Positions 27,201 to 36,660 of a stretch of 64,000 bases of DNA are shown one piece after another. The stretch comes from Myrica gale (Eukaryota > Streptophyta > Magnoliopsida > Fagales > Myricaceae), in the NCBI GenBank assembly GCA_963930655.1, contig OZ005605.1, positions 17,057,501 to 17,121,500 on the forward strand. Reading direction: 5' to 3'. The position numbers and the translations under genes were made by a program. Each line of letters opens with the position of its first letter. The stretch's first letter is position 1. The notes beneath the pieces were generated by a model. The model ran no database searches. It saw only the letters and a program-made list of their open reading frames with translations, and had not been told where the DNA came from.

Positions 27201-29601
27201 ATGCAACCTGATTAGAAGCTTAAGTCAATTTTCAAGAACTAAAAAGTTAGAAAAATAATTTGATACCCTTCTCACATTGTCTTTAAGTAGGTTAGCTTTA
27301 CCAATGATGGTGGAAGTGCACCAGCAAGATCCTGCCCTCTAAGAAATCTGTATGACAAGGATAGTTATACATAAAAGGAAAAAGTAATCTTCTTTTTCAG
27401 ACTTCCAACAATATCTTTTAAACTACAATCTCCTAGGACAAGAAAACCTTCACACATGTTTGAACAGACATTAATGAAGAAAAAGAAAATTTTATTAGAT
27501 CAGTGGTAAACCGAAATCAACCTATCCGCAACTTTGGGATTATGCTGCTTGACTTGGGGTAAGGAGAATATATCAGAGTACTGATAAGGTCTAGCCTATA
27601 GCTTGACAGCATCTTCCCGGGTTACTCTCTGCGATACTATGGGAAAGAAAATGTATAGACCCCTGCTGTATCAGTAAACAACGTGGTTGTTGGGAAAATG
27701 AACTCAACTGGACAACTACCATAAGAAAAGGAAACAGTTCGATATATTGTGACTCCACCAAGATAGCATTTGCAGCTCATCTCCACCATTTATGGATCGA
27801 GAGAAATACCAGGTGCCAAATTTTAAACAAAAAAGACGAAGAAACTCTTATGGAACAACCTTGCGAAGATGTCTGATTAAAGTGCTGTGTTGCAGTTTCT
27901 ACATTTCCGACTTGAACAACCCTTTTAAAAAGAAGAAACAGAATTCATGTGACTAGATGGGAGGTCATGGGATTCTTATAAAGTCAGTTATGTCTTTTGG
28001 TTCAAAGATAATTGACAACGTTGTGAGTCAAAGCTCAAATATTTTCTACTTCGAGTTGACTAAAAATTTGATTTATCTGAGGATCTTATGAAGGGAAGTT
28101 AAGGGTACGTACAGTTGAACTACGTGACATCCGCCATCAGGGTTTGAGCAATTGCAGAATAGAGAATTGTTGTACAAAGGCCTCAAACTCGGTTTTGGTG
28201 TCAGCCAACTTGAGTCATTACTGCATGGGTCTACATTGAAATTCCAATCTTTCTTCCCCAGTTGCGTAGCTATTTCACGGAGGGCTTCCACTGCATGATA
28301 CACACAAATCCTCAACATTTTCCTTTTATTTTGTGTTAAAATGTTTCCATATTTGAGTCTACCTAAATAGTAAAATAATTGTTTTGACGACAAAGGAAAA
28401 AAAATTATAAATCTCCGCTATAAGTTGCTATAGCCATTATCCACTAAATCATTTTGTAAAATGTCTCCCGACTGTTATTTTACTCTGTAGCATACATAGC
28501 CAATAAGATAACAAGAAATACCTTCCGAGTGTTTTATTTTCAGTCACCCTTGCGAATGAGTTGTCTATGGTCCTTTTCATTCCCTTTCAACCGATATCCA
28601 TGTCCCCTTCGGAGGGAAAGATATCCATGTCAAAAACACAAGGCTGAGAAATAGAAGCCGTTGAATGAAGAGCTAGTCGACACTAAATTGCACCGTAAGA
28701 GCCTTGAGAACCTAAATGCGGGTTGATGGGAAGGACTTGTATTCGAGCTTTACAGTGGAGATGAACTTGGGAAGGCAAGTGACCCCCGAAGCAAGAGAGG
28801 TCACGGAGGGTCGAGGTTGACCATGTAAAGGTTCTCGGTGCCTGACACACAGGAGATGGTATGGGGCTCGACACAGGATGCAGTGTGTTGCGGATTGCTT
28901 TCTGGTCGGTTACTTTCCTGTTTTGAGTTTTCCTTTTTTCTTTTTCCTTAGTGGGCTTGGGGATTACGACTTCTGATTGAGCGAAAGAACTGAAACATAT
29001 TCCCATTCCAAGGGCTTCGACCAAATAGTGGAAAAAAAAATGTTTTATACCGGAAATTATTCATGACCTGCCCAAAGGGCTAAGCAGATCAAGCAACTGG
29101 AGGGCGTTCGAATAAGGCCGCCTGCTATATATATTCGATGACACAAGCTTTCATGAGACACAAACGTGTTTGATCTTCACTACCATTGGTCTTTTTGTTG
29201 GGCTCTTATTAGACAACTAAGAGCAAAAGAACCATTACATCAGCTTACCCTCAAAGATGGCCAGCAAGTTCTCTGTCGCAGGCACCTCATTGCAGAACTG
29301 CTATGGTAAAATCAACGTCCCTCAACTCGAGAAATTTGCTCATTAAGATGGGCCTAATAGTCTATTTTCCCCAGTAATAATTTTTCTTCTTGAACTTAAT
29401 TGTAACGCAGAAAAAGATAATGAACTTATATATATTAGAGAAGAAGAATAATAAAGAGAAGAAAGTGTTTTTACCTTCATCAGCAGGAAGACGCCCCACT
29501 TGTGCTTTGACATTGATCACTCCCATGCCCAGGAGCACGATAAACGTTGCAAGGGAAAAGCCAATCTTTGGCTTGTTACGAGATATTTCTAATATTGCCA
29601 T
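5068..29601 (-). CDS. LRR-VIII-2 malectin receptor-like kinase
   Basis: A plasma-membrane serine/threonine receptor kinase related to Arabidopsis At1g53430/At3g14840. I joined 24 exons, all GT-AG: 29475-29601, 28113-28290, 27276-27347, 27113-27181, 26846-26917, 26691-26762, 26518-26589, 26344-26415, 26183-26254, 25989-26060, 25831-25902, 25146-25214, 22280-22345, 21658-21723, 21501-21536, 21295-21335, 20690-21066, 20428-20623, 9155-9295, 8418-8536, 8062-8272, 7695-7932, 5717-5867, 5068-5448. They sum to 3042 nt (1013 residues) with phases matching at every join and no internal stop. Order: signal peptide, LRRs (about 100-384), malectin (about 410-600), membrane helix (about 609-632), RD kinase (about 650-930), C-terminal tail. 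The length is normal for the family. Unusual are the 11.1-kb and 2.8-kb introns carrying LINEs. The ligand cannot be inferred. Exon edges were read by eye. Confidence 0.88.
6560..7560 (+). repeat. Possible copia LTR remnant in intron 22
   Basis: The phrases CTTAGTGGATTGGTTGG, GCCCAGAGTGATTTTTCCC and GAAGGGTTTTCCACTTCGTA resemble long terminal repeats of plant Ty1/copia elements. No second LTR, primer-binding site or coding part was found. Boundaries are approximate and the call rests on phrase similarity. Confidence 0.35.
9321..12089 (-). mobile_element. LINE A, 3' half (RT and zf-RVT)
   Basis: The poly-T at 9321 is the A-tail of a minus-strand L1-type LINE. Read from 12089 down it gives the endonuclease-RT linker ([15 protein letters not shown]), RT blocks ([45 protein letters not shown]) and the zinc-finger block [19 protein letters not shown] at about 9730-9790. 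The RT is spread over several frames, so it is inactive. It lies in intron 18 of the receptor kinase, in the same orientation. Its 5' edge directly abuts the A-tail of LINE B. I infer it is the continuation of the 5' half at 17192-20012. Confidence 0.75.
12090..17191 (-). mobile_element. LINE B, inserted between halves of LINE A
   Basis: The A-tail (poly-T) is at 12090. Upstream on the minus strand come zf-RVT ([19 protein letters not shown], about 12490-12560) and RT ([41 protein letters not shown], with FADD reached by a one-base shift near 13755). Then come the endonuclease ([40 protein letters not shown]) at about 15050-15800 and the acidic/proline-rich ORF1 region with [13 protein letters not shown]. 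Several frameshifts and stops break it. Similarity to LINE A is evident throughout. The 5' end near 17191 is probably truncated. Confidence 0.75.
16380..17025 (-). repeat. Tandem duplication in the LINE B ORF1 region (~325 bp x2)
   Basis: The blocks at about 16380-16700 and 16705-17025 align through CTCCAACAACCCAGGGGG, AATCCACC, GCAGCCACAGACGACG and CTCTGCCACCAATGTCTGGG. Both are GC-rich and encode the same proline/glycine-rich phrases. Confidence 0.75.
17192..20012 (-). mobile_element. LINE A, 5' half (ORF1 and endonuclease N-terminus)
   Basis: Starting at an ATG at 19945, the minus strand encodes [14 protein letters not shown] and a region with [15 protein letters not shown], typical of the N-terminus of this plant LINE family. 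Further down come [20 protein letters not shown] and [14 protein letters not shown]. The endonuclease start [20 protein letters not shown] lies at about 17620, with a frameshift, and stops abruptly near 17192 at CCGAACGTTCACTCGG. Stops interrupt ORF1. At 20014 AAGCAATAAAGATT resembles AAGAAATAGATT beside the tail at 9307, a possible degraded target duplication. Confidence 0.65.
18640..18890. repeat. GC-rich minisatellite-like repeat in LINE A
   Basis: Variants of TCTCACCCTGCTTGACGTGCT, cut here as imperfect units, and of GGGGAAAGCCCTGTATA recur two to three times with a spacing of about 75-100 bp. Confidence 0.5.
20428..21335 (-). CDS. Malectin exons 16-18 of the LRR-VIII-2 RLK
   Basis: Exon 16 (21295-21335) encodes the pre-malectin cysteine motif [10 protein letters not shown]. 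Exon 17 (20690-21066) encodes [21 protein letters not shown] and [14 protein letters not shown], ending RRIFDVYIQ. Exon 18 (20428-20623) encodes the second half, with [16 protein letters not shown] and [13 protein letters not shown]. This is the extracellular di-glucose-binding malectin fold of the family. Intron 18 starts at 20427 and runs 11132 bp to the membrane exon. Confidence 0.9.
21501..28290 (-). CDS. LRR exons 2-15 of the LRR-VIII-2 RLK
   Basis: Exon 2 encodes the LRR N-cap ([17 protein letters not shown], then a [19 protein letters not shown] cysteine motif). Exons 3-12 are mostly 72 or 69 nt, each one LRR, for example [36 protein letters not shown] and [18 protein letters not shown]. 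Exon 13 encodes [15 protein letters not shown], exon 14 [17 protein letters not shown] and exon 15 [12 protein letters not shown]. The one-exon-per-repeat layout is characteristic of this family. Intron 12 (22346-25145) contains LINE C. Confidence 0.88.
22935..22994. repeat. 30-bp direct tandem duplication
   Basis: TAATCTGGTTATTATAATTG followed by TGAAAGGGCG occurs twice without a gap, just left of LINE C. It may mark its insertion edge. Confidence 0.8.
22995..24994 (+). mobile_element. LINE C, ORF1-only LINE derivative
   Basis: A plus-strand element in intron 12, opposite to the host gene. The frame at 23240-24007 ([36 protein letters not shown]) matches the N-terminal ORF1 region of these LINEs. 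The frame at 24152-24793 ends with [20 protein letters not shown] and [16 protein letters not shown], the stretch just before the endonuclease in LINEs A and B. Instead of an endonuclease the sequence passes to a 3' tail (TTGTACTGTTGTTTTCTC, ACTTATCAAAAAAAAAA) like that of LINE B. About 3.5 kb of endonuclease/RT is absent, so it would need a partner for mobility. Confidence 0.65.
28683..29006 (-). CDS. Unrecognised 107-residue ORF in intron 1
   Basis: The ATG at 29006 opens a frame starting [14 protein letters not shown], a possible N-myristoylation/palmitoylation signal (Gly2, Cys4) as in receptor-like cytoplasmic kinases. A lysine-rich stretch ([15 protein letters not shown]) follows. No kinase motif follows and no family was recognised. 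It could be chance or a captured 5' fragment of another gene. Confidence 0.25.
   Translation of the reverse strand: MGICFSSFAQSEVVIPKPTKEKEKRKTQNRKVTDQKAIRNTLHPVSSPIPSPVCQAPRTFTWSTSTLRDLSCFGGHLPSQVHLHCKARIQVLPINPHLGSQGSYGAI
29475..29601 (-). CDS. First coding exon (signal peptide) of the LRR-VIII-2 RLK
   Basis: It starts at the ATG at 29601 ([17 protein letters not shown]) and encodes a hydrophobic core [16 protein letters not shown], a good signal peptide, then VGRLPADE. The donor is at 29474. A GTG at 29613 is in frame upstream but is not a normal plant start. Exon 2 joins in phase to give [12 protein letters not shown], the typical mature N-terminus. Confidence 0.85.
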
Positions 29602-30823
29602 TTTCCCCTCCACCCTCTCTGTATGCCTTGTGGTCTGTCTCTGATCTTTGGATGAAGAAGACTATCCCAGAATTCTTAAACTGATTCGTGTGACTCGAAA
29701 AAATCCTTTTCGTCGTAAGCAGATATCACCTACTTGCATTCAAATCAAAGGGCACGTTCGGTGGATTGTTTTTTTAGTATTGGTATCATATTTTTTATAT
29801 TTATATATCAAATATGGTAAAATATACACATTTCAATACAATATTTTGTTATTTTTTTTATAAATACCAATTTATTTTAACAATTTTTGTACGCAATACA
29901 ATTTTAATATCACCTAAATATTTACAATTTTATCAGAATCTTACAAATTTCTTTAAAATAAACATCACTTTGGTATCACACCTTCTTTGACTGTCATATA
30001 TATAATAAGGATAGTTCCAAAGATTTATGGTTTACTCTAAATTTCAGTTTGTTTGATTGTAAAATATTGAATTTTAGGTATTAGATCAAATTAAAAAGTT
30101 TTCAAGTTAATTGTAAAGTATTATTATTTTATTTTAAGTAATTAGTATTTTTTAAATAAAAATCAAGTTTTTTAAAAAATAAAAATTACATATTGTAGTT
30201 TTATATTCTTCTCATTTCAGGTAAATACTTCTATGTTAGTTGGCAAATGACAATTAAACTGTATTTTATTGCAAAAATGTATCTCATGGACCTTCGATTG
30301 AAATCAGTATCTTAAGAATTAAAATATTAAAATTTTGAAATAAAAATCTCGTGCCACATGACAGCTTACAATTGGTTCTGAGATGATATTTAAAATCCAC
30401 GCGAGCACATTCTGTCTCTTGGTTTACGACAATTGGACATATCGATTTGTCTCGAAAACTTACCTTAAAGAATCTATGGTTGAAATCAATACCACATGAA
30501 TTAAAATATCAAAAGTATAAAATACATGACTTTATACTATAATTAAATATTTTTATATAAATACTTAACTCATTAAAGTGTCATACATCAACAAAATATT
30601 TTAAAAACATAAGCCCACACTAAAAGGAAAAAATTTCTTAAAAAATTTTAGATAAAATTTTTGTTAACTAAAATAATAATTTTACAACCAAACAAACTAC
30701 CCAATAAGTAGAGAATCTAATTCCAACCAACTGCAGTACCCTTTCACTATCAAATAAAATTATTATTTTTCTATAATGATGAAGTTAGCTAGCTGTAAAA
30801 ATCGATAATATGAGGTAAGAGCA
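29602..30823. other. AT-rich upstream DNA without genes
   Basis: This would hold the receptor-kinase promoter (minus strand). A MITE-like stretch begins at about 29753 (GCACGTTCGGTGGATTG). No convincing TATA box could be tied to the start codon. Confidence 0.4.
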
Positions 30824-31007
30824 TGTTCGGTTAAACAAAATTTTCATAATTTTTTTAAATTTTTAGAATACAAAAAATTATATAATCAAATATTATTTTT
30901 AATCCTACATAAAAATAACTAAAATATGCATATCAATAAAATTAACATCACCTAAAAATTTTCAAAACATAAAAAATTCTCAAAAACAAAAACTTCCTAA
31001 CCGAACA
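30824..31007. mobile_element. Small MITE with 10-bp terminal inverted repeats
   Basis: It starts TGTTCGGTTA and ends TAACCGAACA, perfect inverted repeats, with 184 bp of very AT-rich DNA. The flanks show no clear target duplication. Confidence 0.6.
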
Positions 31008-31260
31008 ATCTGTTACGGTCGGCAGCCGCTCCCTCAGTCAGTAAACAATTTTTTGACCTATGGAAAAGGACTTAATTAGGGAAAAAAAAGACCTATGGAA
31101 AAGAACCTGGCGTTAGAGTTAAGAGCTCCTTTAGAATTGTCATAATCTATTCGTTGACACAATACTATAATGGTAACACCTCTTTTATTTATGTTGTCGT
31201 TTTATATCAGGACAAGGACTGTCATCGTTTTTTTTTTAATTAAAAAAAAAAGACACACGG

Positions 31261-31525
31261 CATTATTAATTTGCAGTGGTGCTTGTCCCCCGTTAAGCCT
31301 TCCTCAGTTCCTCTTTCACTAATAAAAATATAATTTATATTATTAAAATAATATATAATCTACTTATTATATCTAATATTAAATAAAGATAGCAACGTGC
31401 GAAACACCTTCACTGCAAGTACCTCGATCGTAGTTGATAAAAAAGAAAAAAAAAAAAAAAAGTACCTCGATCGTAGTCACGTGGAGGAAATCTGAGGTGA
31501 GAGTTAACCCATGACTGACACACGG
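31261..31525. repeat. Tandem repeat unit 1 (265 bp)
   Basis: It begins CATTATTAATTTGCAGTGGT and ends with CATGACTGACACACGG. A second unit starts directly at 31526, a third at 36040, and a partial one at 42084. Each complete unit contains two TACCTCGATCGTAGT motifs around a poly-A stretch. Confidence 0.8.
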
Positions 31526-31624
31526 CATTATTAATTTGCAGTGGTGCTGGTCCCCCAGTAGGTCTTTCAGTTCCTCTTTTACTAATAAAAAATAAAATTT
31601 ATATTATTAAAATTTTATATAAAC

Positions 31625-31934
31625 TATTGAAATTTGGGATCATCACACCATAATATTATTGTTTATATTCGAACATATTTTGAGTGGTGATGTACTTCCA
31701 TAGAGGAGTCGGCTAAGTGATGCGTCAGTTCAAAGTGAGGTGACTTTTTGTAAGGTCACAAAGTTTCATGAAGTGTTGCAAGAGAAACTATATATAAGTG
31801 TTGACTGATTCAATTTTCTCCATTCCTTGACAACATACTGTCGATTTACCTTCTGAATTTCTTACCCTAACGGGAGCATCCAAGATTGATCATTCTATGC
31901 AGTAGTTTGATGAACGATCCTTCAAAATCCAACA
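31625..31934 (+). repeat. 5' LTR
   Basis: It shares GAACATA, GATGTACTT, GGAGTCG, TAAGTGATG and TTCAAAATCCAAC with the repeat at 35522. The expected TGTTAG start reads TATTGA here, and it ends CCAACA. Confidence 0.8.
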
Positions 31935-31935
31935 G

Positions 31936-31947
31936 TGGTATCAGAGC
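31936..31947 (+). promoter_or_regulatory. Primer-binding site (tRNA-iMet type)
   Basis: TGGTATCAGAGC lies one base after the 5' LTR, the usual plant LTR-retrotransposon priming site. Confidence 0.85.
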
Positions 31948-34900
31948 GGGGTTGGAGGCAATCGAATATATTATTTGTAGAGATAACTTGAAAATAGAGG
32001 AGCATAATTTCATCAAGTGTGAAAAGCATGATAAACAACACATCGTTCAAATTCATGGTTTGTCAATGGATGTCACTATGTTCAATTGTTATTATTTATT
32101 TATCACTATTTCATTTATGTTACGGTGAGAAACTATTGCAAACACTAGTGGGAAATTTTTAATTTGTGAGGAATTAACATATTTTGAAATGACAATGAAA
32201 GGTTGAAGAGAAACATAGATAATTCTCCTTGTTCTCCATTGTTAATCGCTTCTTTTCTTGAAGATTGTGTCAAAACTCAATCCTAGGATTATCAAAATGT
32301 CCTAAAACCATCGCCAATGGATAGATAATGGTCAAATTCTGTGGAAAAGTGACCAAGTTCATGAAATTCGGGGTTATGTGCAAAGAAAACGAAGGAAAAC
32401 GTGGGAAAATGGTTTCTGTGCATACTAAACGACACGTCGTTTAGAAAATAGAAAGATCTAAACAACGCGACGTTTAGTCGGTGGAATGGATGAGACGAAA
32501 TGACGTGTCATTTCACCCAACCAATACCTTTTCCGACTCACACATTAGCTCGACCAGGTACGCCGACGAACCGAGTTGTTGAACCGTTGGCTGATCCGTG
32601 AACCGGACCAGATTTTTCTGAACCGGTTCGGACCCGTTTTCTTATTTTTTCACGTTTGAGCCCGTTTGGAGTCCGATTTGAGTGATTCAAAAGTCGTTGT
32701 GATCCTAATTCAAATTATAATCATATGAGATCATTTCCAGATCAAATTGAAATGATATTTATGAAGAATAAAAATGAGAAGTGGAAGATTACATTTGAGA
32801 AAAGTATTAGAAAGAAAATTGGATAAAAGTAAGAGGATGACACAAACGTTGTATGTTCAACCAGTCAAGTTCAAACTAGTAAATTTTCATAGAAGGTGGA
32901 AGCATGGTCAAAGAAGCGTGAAGAAAATCAAGAACTTATTTTCAAGTGTAGAATGAAAGGGTGATTATAAACTCTTAGTGGATAGACTCAACTTCGTCAA
33001 GAAACATTGCAAGATGTTGGAAAACATGGAGCCTACAAGAGAAATAATATTTACAGTAGTGCTTTTACAAAAAGAAACTGTAAGTTCTTGATAAACAAGT
33101 CATTGTATTATATTAATTTAATGTGTGTGCTTAGTCTTTATTAGCTAGAAAATCTAATAGTAAAATCCATAGAAGGTTTGAATATAGTAAGTTGGTCTGA
33201 ATAAAGCTTTAAATTTTGCTGCAAGGAAAATGAATAAGGCATATAGAATGTCTTAAAGACATCAGTAAAATAGTATTGCAAAAAGGAGATAACGATTCAG
33301 ATGAATATGAAAATATTATTGAATCAAGATATAAGGCAAGACCACTTATATCACATAAGTATTGGATTGTCATTAACGTCAAATACTTAAAACCTTTAGG
33401 ATAGATAAGCACAAGTATTTATTCCAAAGTTGTTAAAGAATAAGTTAGGAAATAAACCTAGGAATGTAGGTTTATTATTGAGAGTTATAGTGGATGCTAT
33501 TCTCAATGGAGATTAAAAAAAAAACAGAGATGCAATATTTCTCAATGAAACCAACCTAGCTACTCTCATAGAATAGATCAGACTATTAGAGATGATGATC
33601 CTCAAGAGTAGGTAATTACTCTACTAAATATAGAAACATAGAGAAATGTTCAAAGTTGTGGGAGTAAGGATGAGTTTGATGGAAAAATGAATCTAATCTC
33701 GGATTCAGAGAAAAATGGGAGTAGGAGATAAAGGCAACTGTCAATAGGACTAGGACTCTAAGATCATTAAAGCACTAAGCATGAATATTACTTAACTTGA
33801 TAATGATCAAATGAATTTCAAAGGAATCACAAATACTCACCAGTGCTATTGATTGCATATAAGTGCTTGAAATGAAATTTGAAGTGGACAAGAGCCTGGA
33901 GAAACAGAAAGTAAGGTTGGTGGTAGAATGAGTTTCTAAGCAACCCAAGGTAGGATCTATTGATTTAATTTTTTCTAAGTTAAATTTATCTTACTTAGAT
34001 TAATCATGTCAGATGTGACATGGGTGGATTTGAAATTGTAATAGTTGAATGTTACAACGACATTTTAATTTGGATAGGAAATCAAAATAAGATGCATTCC
34101 AAATGAAAAGGCATACGAATAAAGTCTATGAAAGTTATATTTAAAATTCTACCGGGTTATTCGAAAAACAATTATGAGATAAGTATACTAGATCAAGGTG
34201 TATATTTGTAGGTGCTTAAGTGACTTAACATGGGTAATTGTTAAGTAATAAAGCACGTTCCTCTACATTTGTCAAAATTTTTTAAAAGGAGATTTGTAAT
34301 TCCAAGTATAAGGCAAGAATTATAAATTATCTCTCATGCCCAAATAATGAGTGTAGCCTTAGGGACGACAAGCAGACAAGGAAACAAATATTAGGTATTT
34401 GTGAAAGTGCCAAGAACCTAATGTTAGTGGGTCAAGTCATCTAGAGATAGGAGGATACACAGGTACGCATTCTATAGTGGATTGTAATGAGTGTGTGTGT
34501 GTGTGTTCCTATTAGGTGGAATAACGATTTCTTTGTTAAATAAGAAATTAAATATGTTGCAAAGTGCACAATAGAAATTGTGTACATAATATGCAATACG
34601 GTGGTGAGTAAAATGGTCTTAGATAAGATGAATAGTTGACAGTTTCAAATAGGATATATTCATCTAACTAATCAATGTGTTTTGAGATAAGAAAAAATCC
34701 GCTATCTCGTTTTTAAGAAAAATTGGACATATAGCTCCAAAGAAAATACATTGATGTAAATTATAAAGACTATATCAAGGATATAGTGAGAAGGAGTGAA
34801 ATCAAAGTTTACTTTGTCCCCTCGACTGAAATGGTGGCCAATCCTAAGACCAATGAGTTGTCTCTGGATGAATCCAGAGAACATGTAGTTGGTATACGAT

Positions 34901-35521
34901 TAGTTAAACACCAAGGTGAATAGCTACATGGTGAAAGGGTATAATTCGAAAGGATCTGAGGACGCCTGGAAGAAAGAAATTATACGATCTTGCCTGGGGA
35001 TATAATTGGTCGGTTAAAGGCAAGAGACACTAACAAGGTATGAGTATTACGGTTCATGTGGAATTAAAGTCCACTGATATGCTTTTGTAATTGTGTAATA
35101 TCTACGCTTGTATAGTGGGTAAGTCGCTGATAAGGTGTGTCGAGAAAAACTTCAGGAAGTTGGCCTTAGAAGAAGTACAAGACCAAAAATTCAGCCAGGT
35201 CATCACAGGTTATGTGTTTGGCTGAAATTGTCAATTTTGGAATGGGTATGAACTAGGTTCCCAACCACGGAGAATTGATGTCGTTCACTTGAAATAGAGT
35301 GAAACAAAGTCATCCCTAGTGTGCTCTCGGTGAGAGACATATGGTAAAGGATGCGGTCAGATAAGAAAGTGATTAATGTGTGTACACATGGGCCAAGTCA
35401 CATTTCTGACGACGATCTGTGGTTTAGCAGATGTTAGTTGACCAGGGCATATTACTAGTACCAAGGTAAATATGGTCAACGAAGTTTATCACCTAAATGT
35501 TATAGTATGATCAAATGAGAG

Positions 35522-35853
35522 TGTTAGAATTTGGGATGATCACACCATAATATTGGTGCCCATATTCGAACATACCCCTTGGATGATGATGTACTTACAT
35601 GGAGGAGTCGACTAAGTGATGTGTTAGTTCGAAGTGAGTGGACTTTTCGTAAGGTCACAACGTTTCACGAAGTGTTGCAAGAAAAACTTTATATAGGTGT
35701 TAAATGATTCATTTCATTTAATCCAATCTTCTTCATTCCTTGACAGCATGCTGTCAATTTACCTCTTAAATTTCTTACCCTAATGAAAACATCTGAGATT
35801 GATCCTTCTATGCAGTATTGTGATGAACGGTACTTCAAAATCCAACCTTAACA
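35522..35853 (+). repeat. 3' LTR
   Basis: It begins TGTTAGAATTTGGGATG and ends CCAACCTTAACA. The purine stretch ATGAGAG precedes it as a weak polypurine tract. Confidence 0.75.
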
Positions 35854-35976
35854 GTATTAAAATAATATATAATCCACTTATTATATCTAATATTTAAATA
35901 AAGATCGCAACGTACCAGCGAAACACCTTCACTGCGAGTACCTCGATCGTAGTTGATAAAAAAAGAAAAAAAAAAG

Positions 35977-36135
35977 TACCTCGATCGTAGTCACGTGGAG
36001 GAAATCTGAGATAAGAGTTAACCCATGACTGACACACGACATTATTAATTTGCAGTGGTGCTTGTCTCCCATGTGGGCCTTCCTCAGTTCCAAACTCTTA
36101 CCTCAGATTTCCTCCACGTGACTACGATCGAGGTA
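35977..36135. repeat. 43-bp inverted repeat with 73-base loop
   Basis: The arm at 35977-36019 (from TACCTCGATCGTAGTCACGT) is repeated as its reverse complement at 36093-36135 (ending ACGATCGAGGTA), with one mismatch. The loop contains the start of tandem unit 3. Confidence 0.85.
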
Positions 36136-36279
36136 TATTTGAAATGAATTATCCGGAAAAAAATGAATTCTCCGGTCTATAGTCTAACCCCTAATATCCA
36201 CAATAATATAGATAAACCTAAAAAATCTAGATAACGTTGTCCGAGGAGGCCCAGAAAAAATTAAAATAAATCCGAATAG

Positions 36280-36355
36280 TAAACGACGACATGTCTTGCA
36301 TGTGTTCACAAGATTATAAACGACGACATGTCTTGCATGTGTTCACGAGATTAAG
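36280..36355. repeat. 38-bp direct duplication
   Basis: AACGACGACATGTCTTGCAT followed by GTGTTCAC occurs twice in tandem. The related segment at 42270 has only one, shorter copy. Confidence 0.8.
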
Positions 36356-36357
36356 GA

Positions 36358-36660
36358 TACGTTCGTTTTCACACTTTTTTAAAATTTTACATATTCATAG
36401 ATTTATCATCGAATATATTCAGAATTCAAAATTCAAACATAAACATCAATACATTTTACACAATCTCCAACAAATTTATAATTTTTTATTCAACATAAAT
36501 TTTCTCTCTTTATAATTTTTCACATATCTCTAATATTTTTTATTAAACAATTACATCAAATCATTTCTCTCTCCATTTTACACAAACACCAATAAAATAC
36601 TATTCAATATAAAAATTTACAACTTCTCTAAAACCCTACATTTTTACTCAAAACGAACAT
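36358..36660. mobile_element. MITE, ACGTTCGTTTT family, copy 1
   Basis: It starts ACGTTCGTTTT and ends AAAACGAACAT. The interior is AT-rich with TTAAACAATTACATCAAATC and ACACCAATAAAATACTATTC. Related copies are at 39704 and 42286. Confidence 0.65.

Larger units (their letters stand above)
31625..35853 (+). mobile_element. LTR retrotransposon without coding capacity
   Basis: Two related terminal repeats (31625-31934 and 35522-35853) flank 3.6 kb. A tRNA-Met primer-binding site (31936-31947) follows the first, giving plus orientation. No gag, protease, RT or integrase motif was found; the interior is AT-rich with stops in all frames. It is either a large non-autonomous (LARD-like) element or a very decayed one. 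The LTRs differ at many positions, so the insertion is old. No exact target duplication is visible. Confidence 0.75.
31526..36039. repeat. Tandem repeat unit 2, split by an LTR element
   Basis: The first part (31526-31624) and second part (35854-36039) together match unit 1. The LTR element sits in the TTATATTATTAAAA stretch. Confidence 0.7.

Noticed and set aside
34490..34506. GT dinucleotide run as a possible functional microsatellite
   Set aside because: Too short and inside the decayed LTR element.
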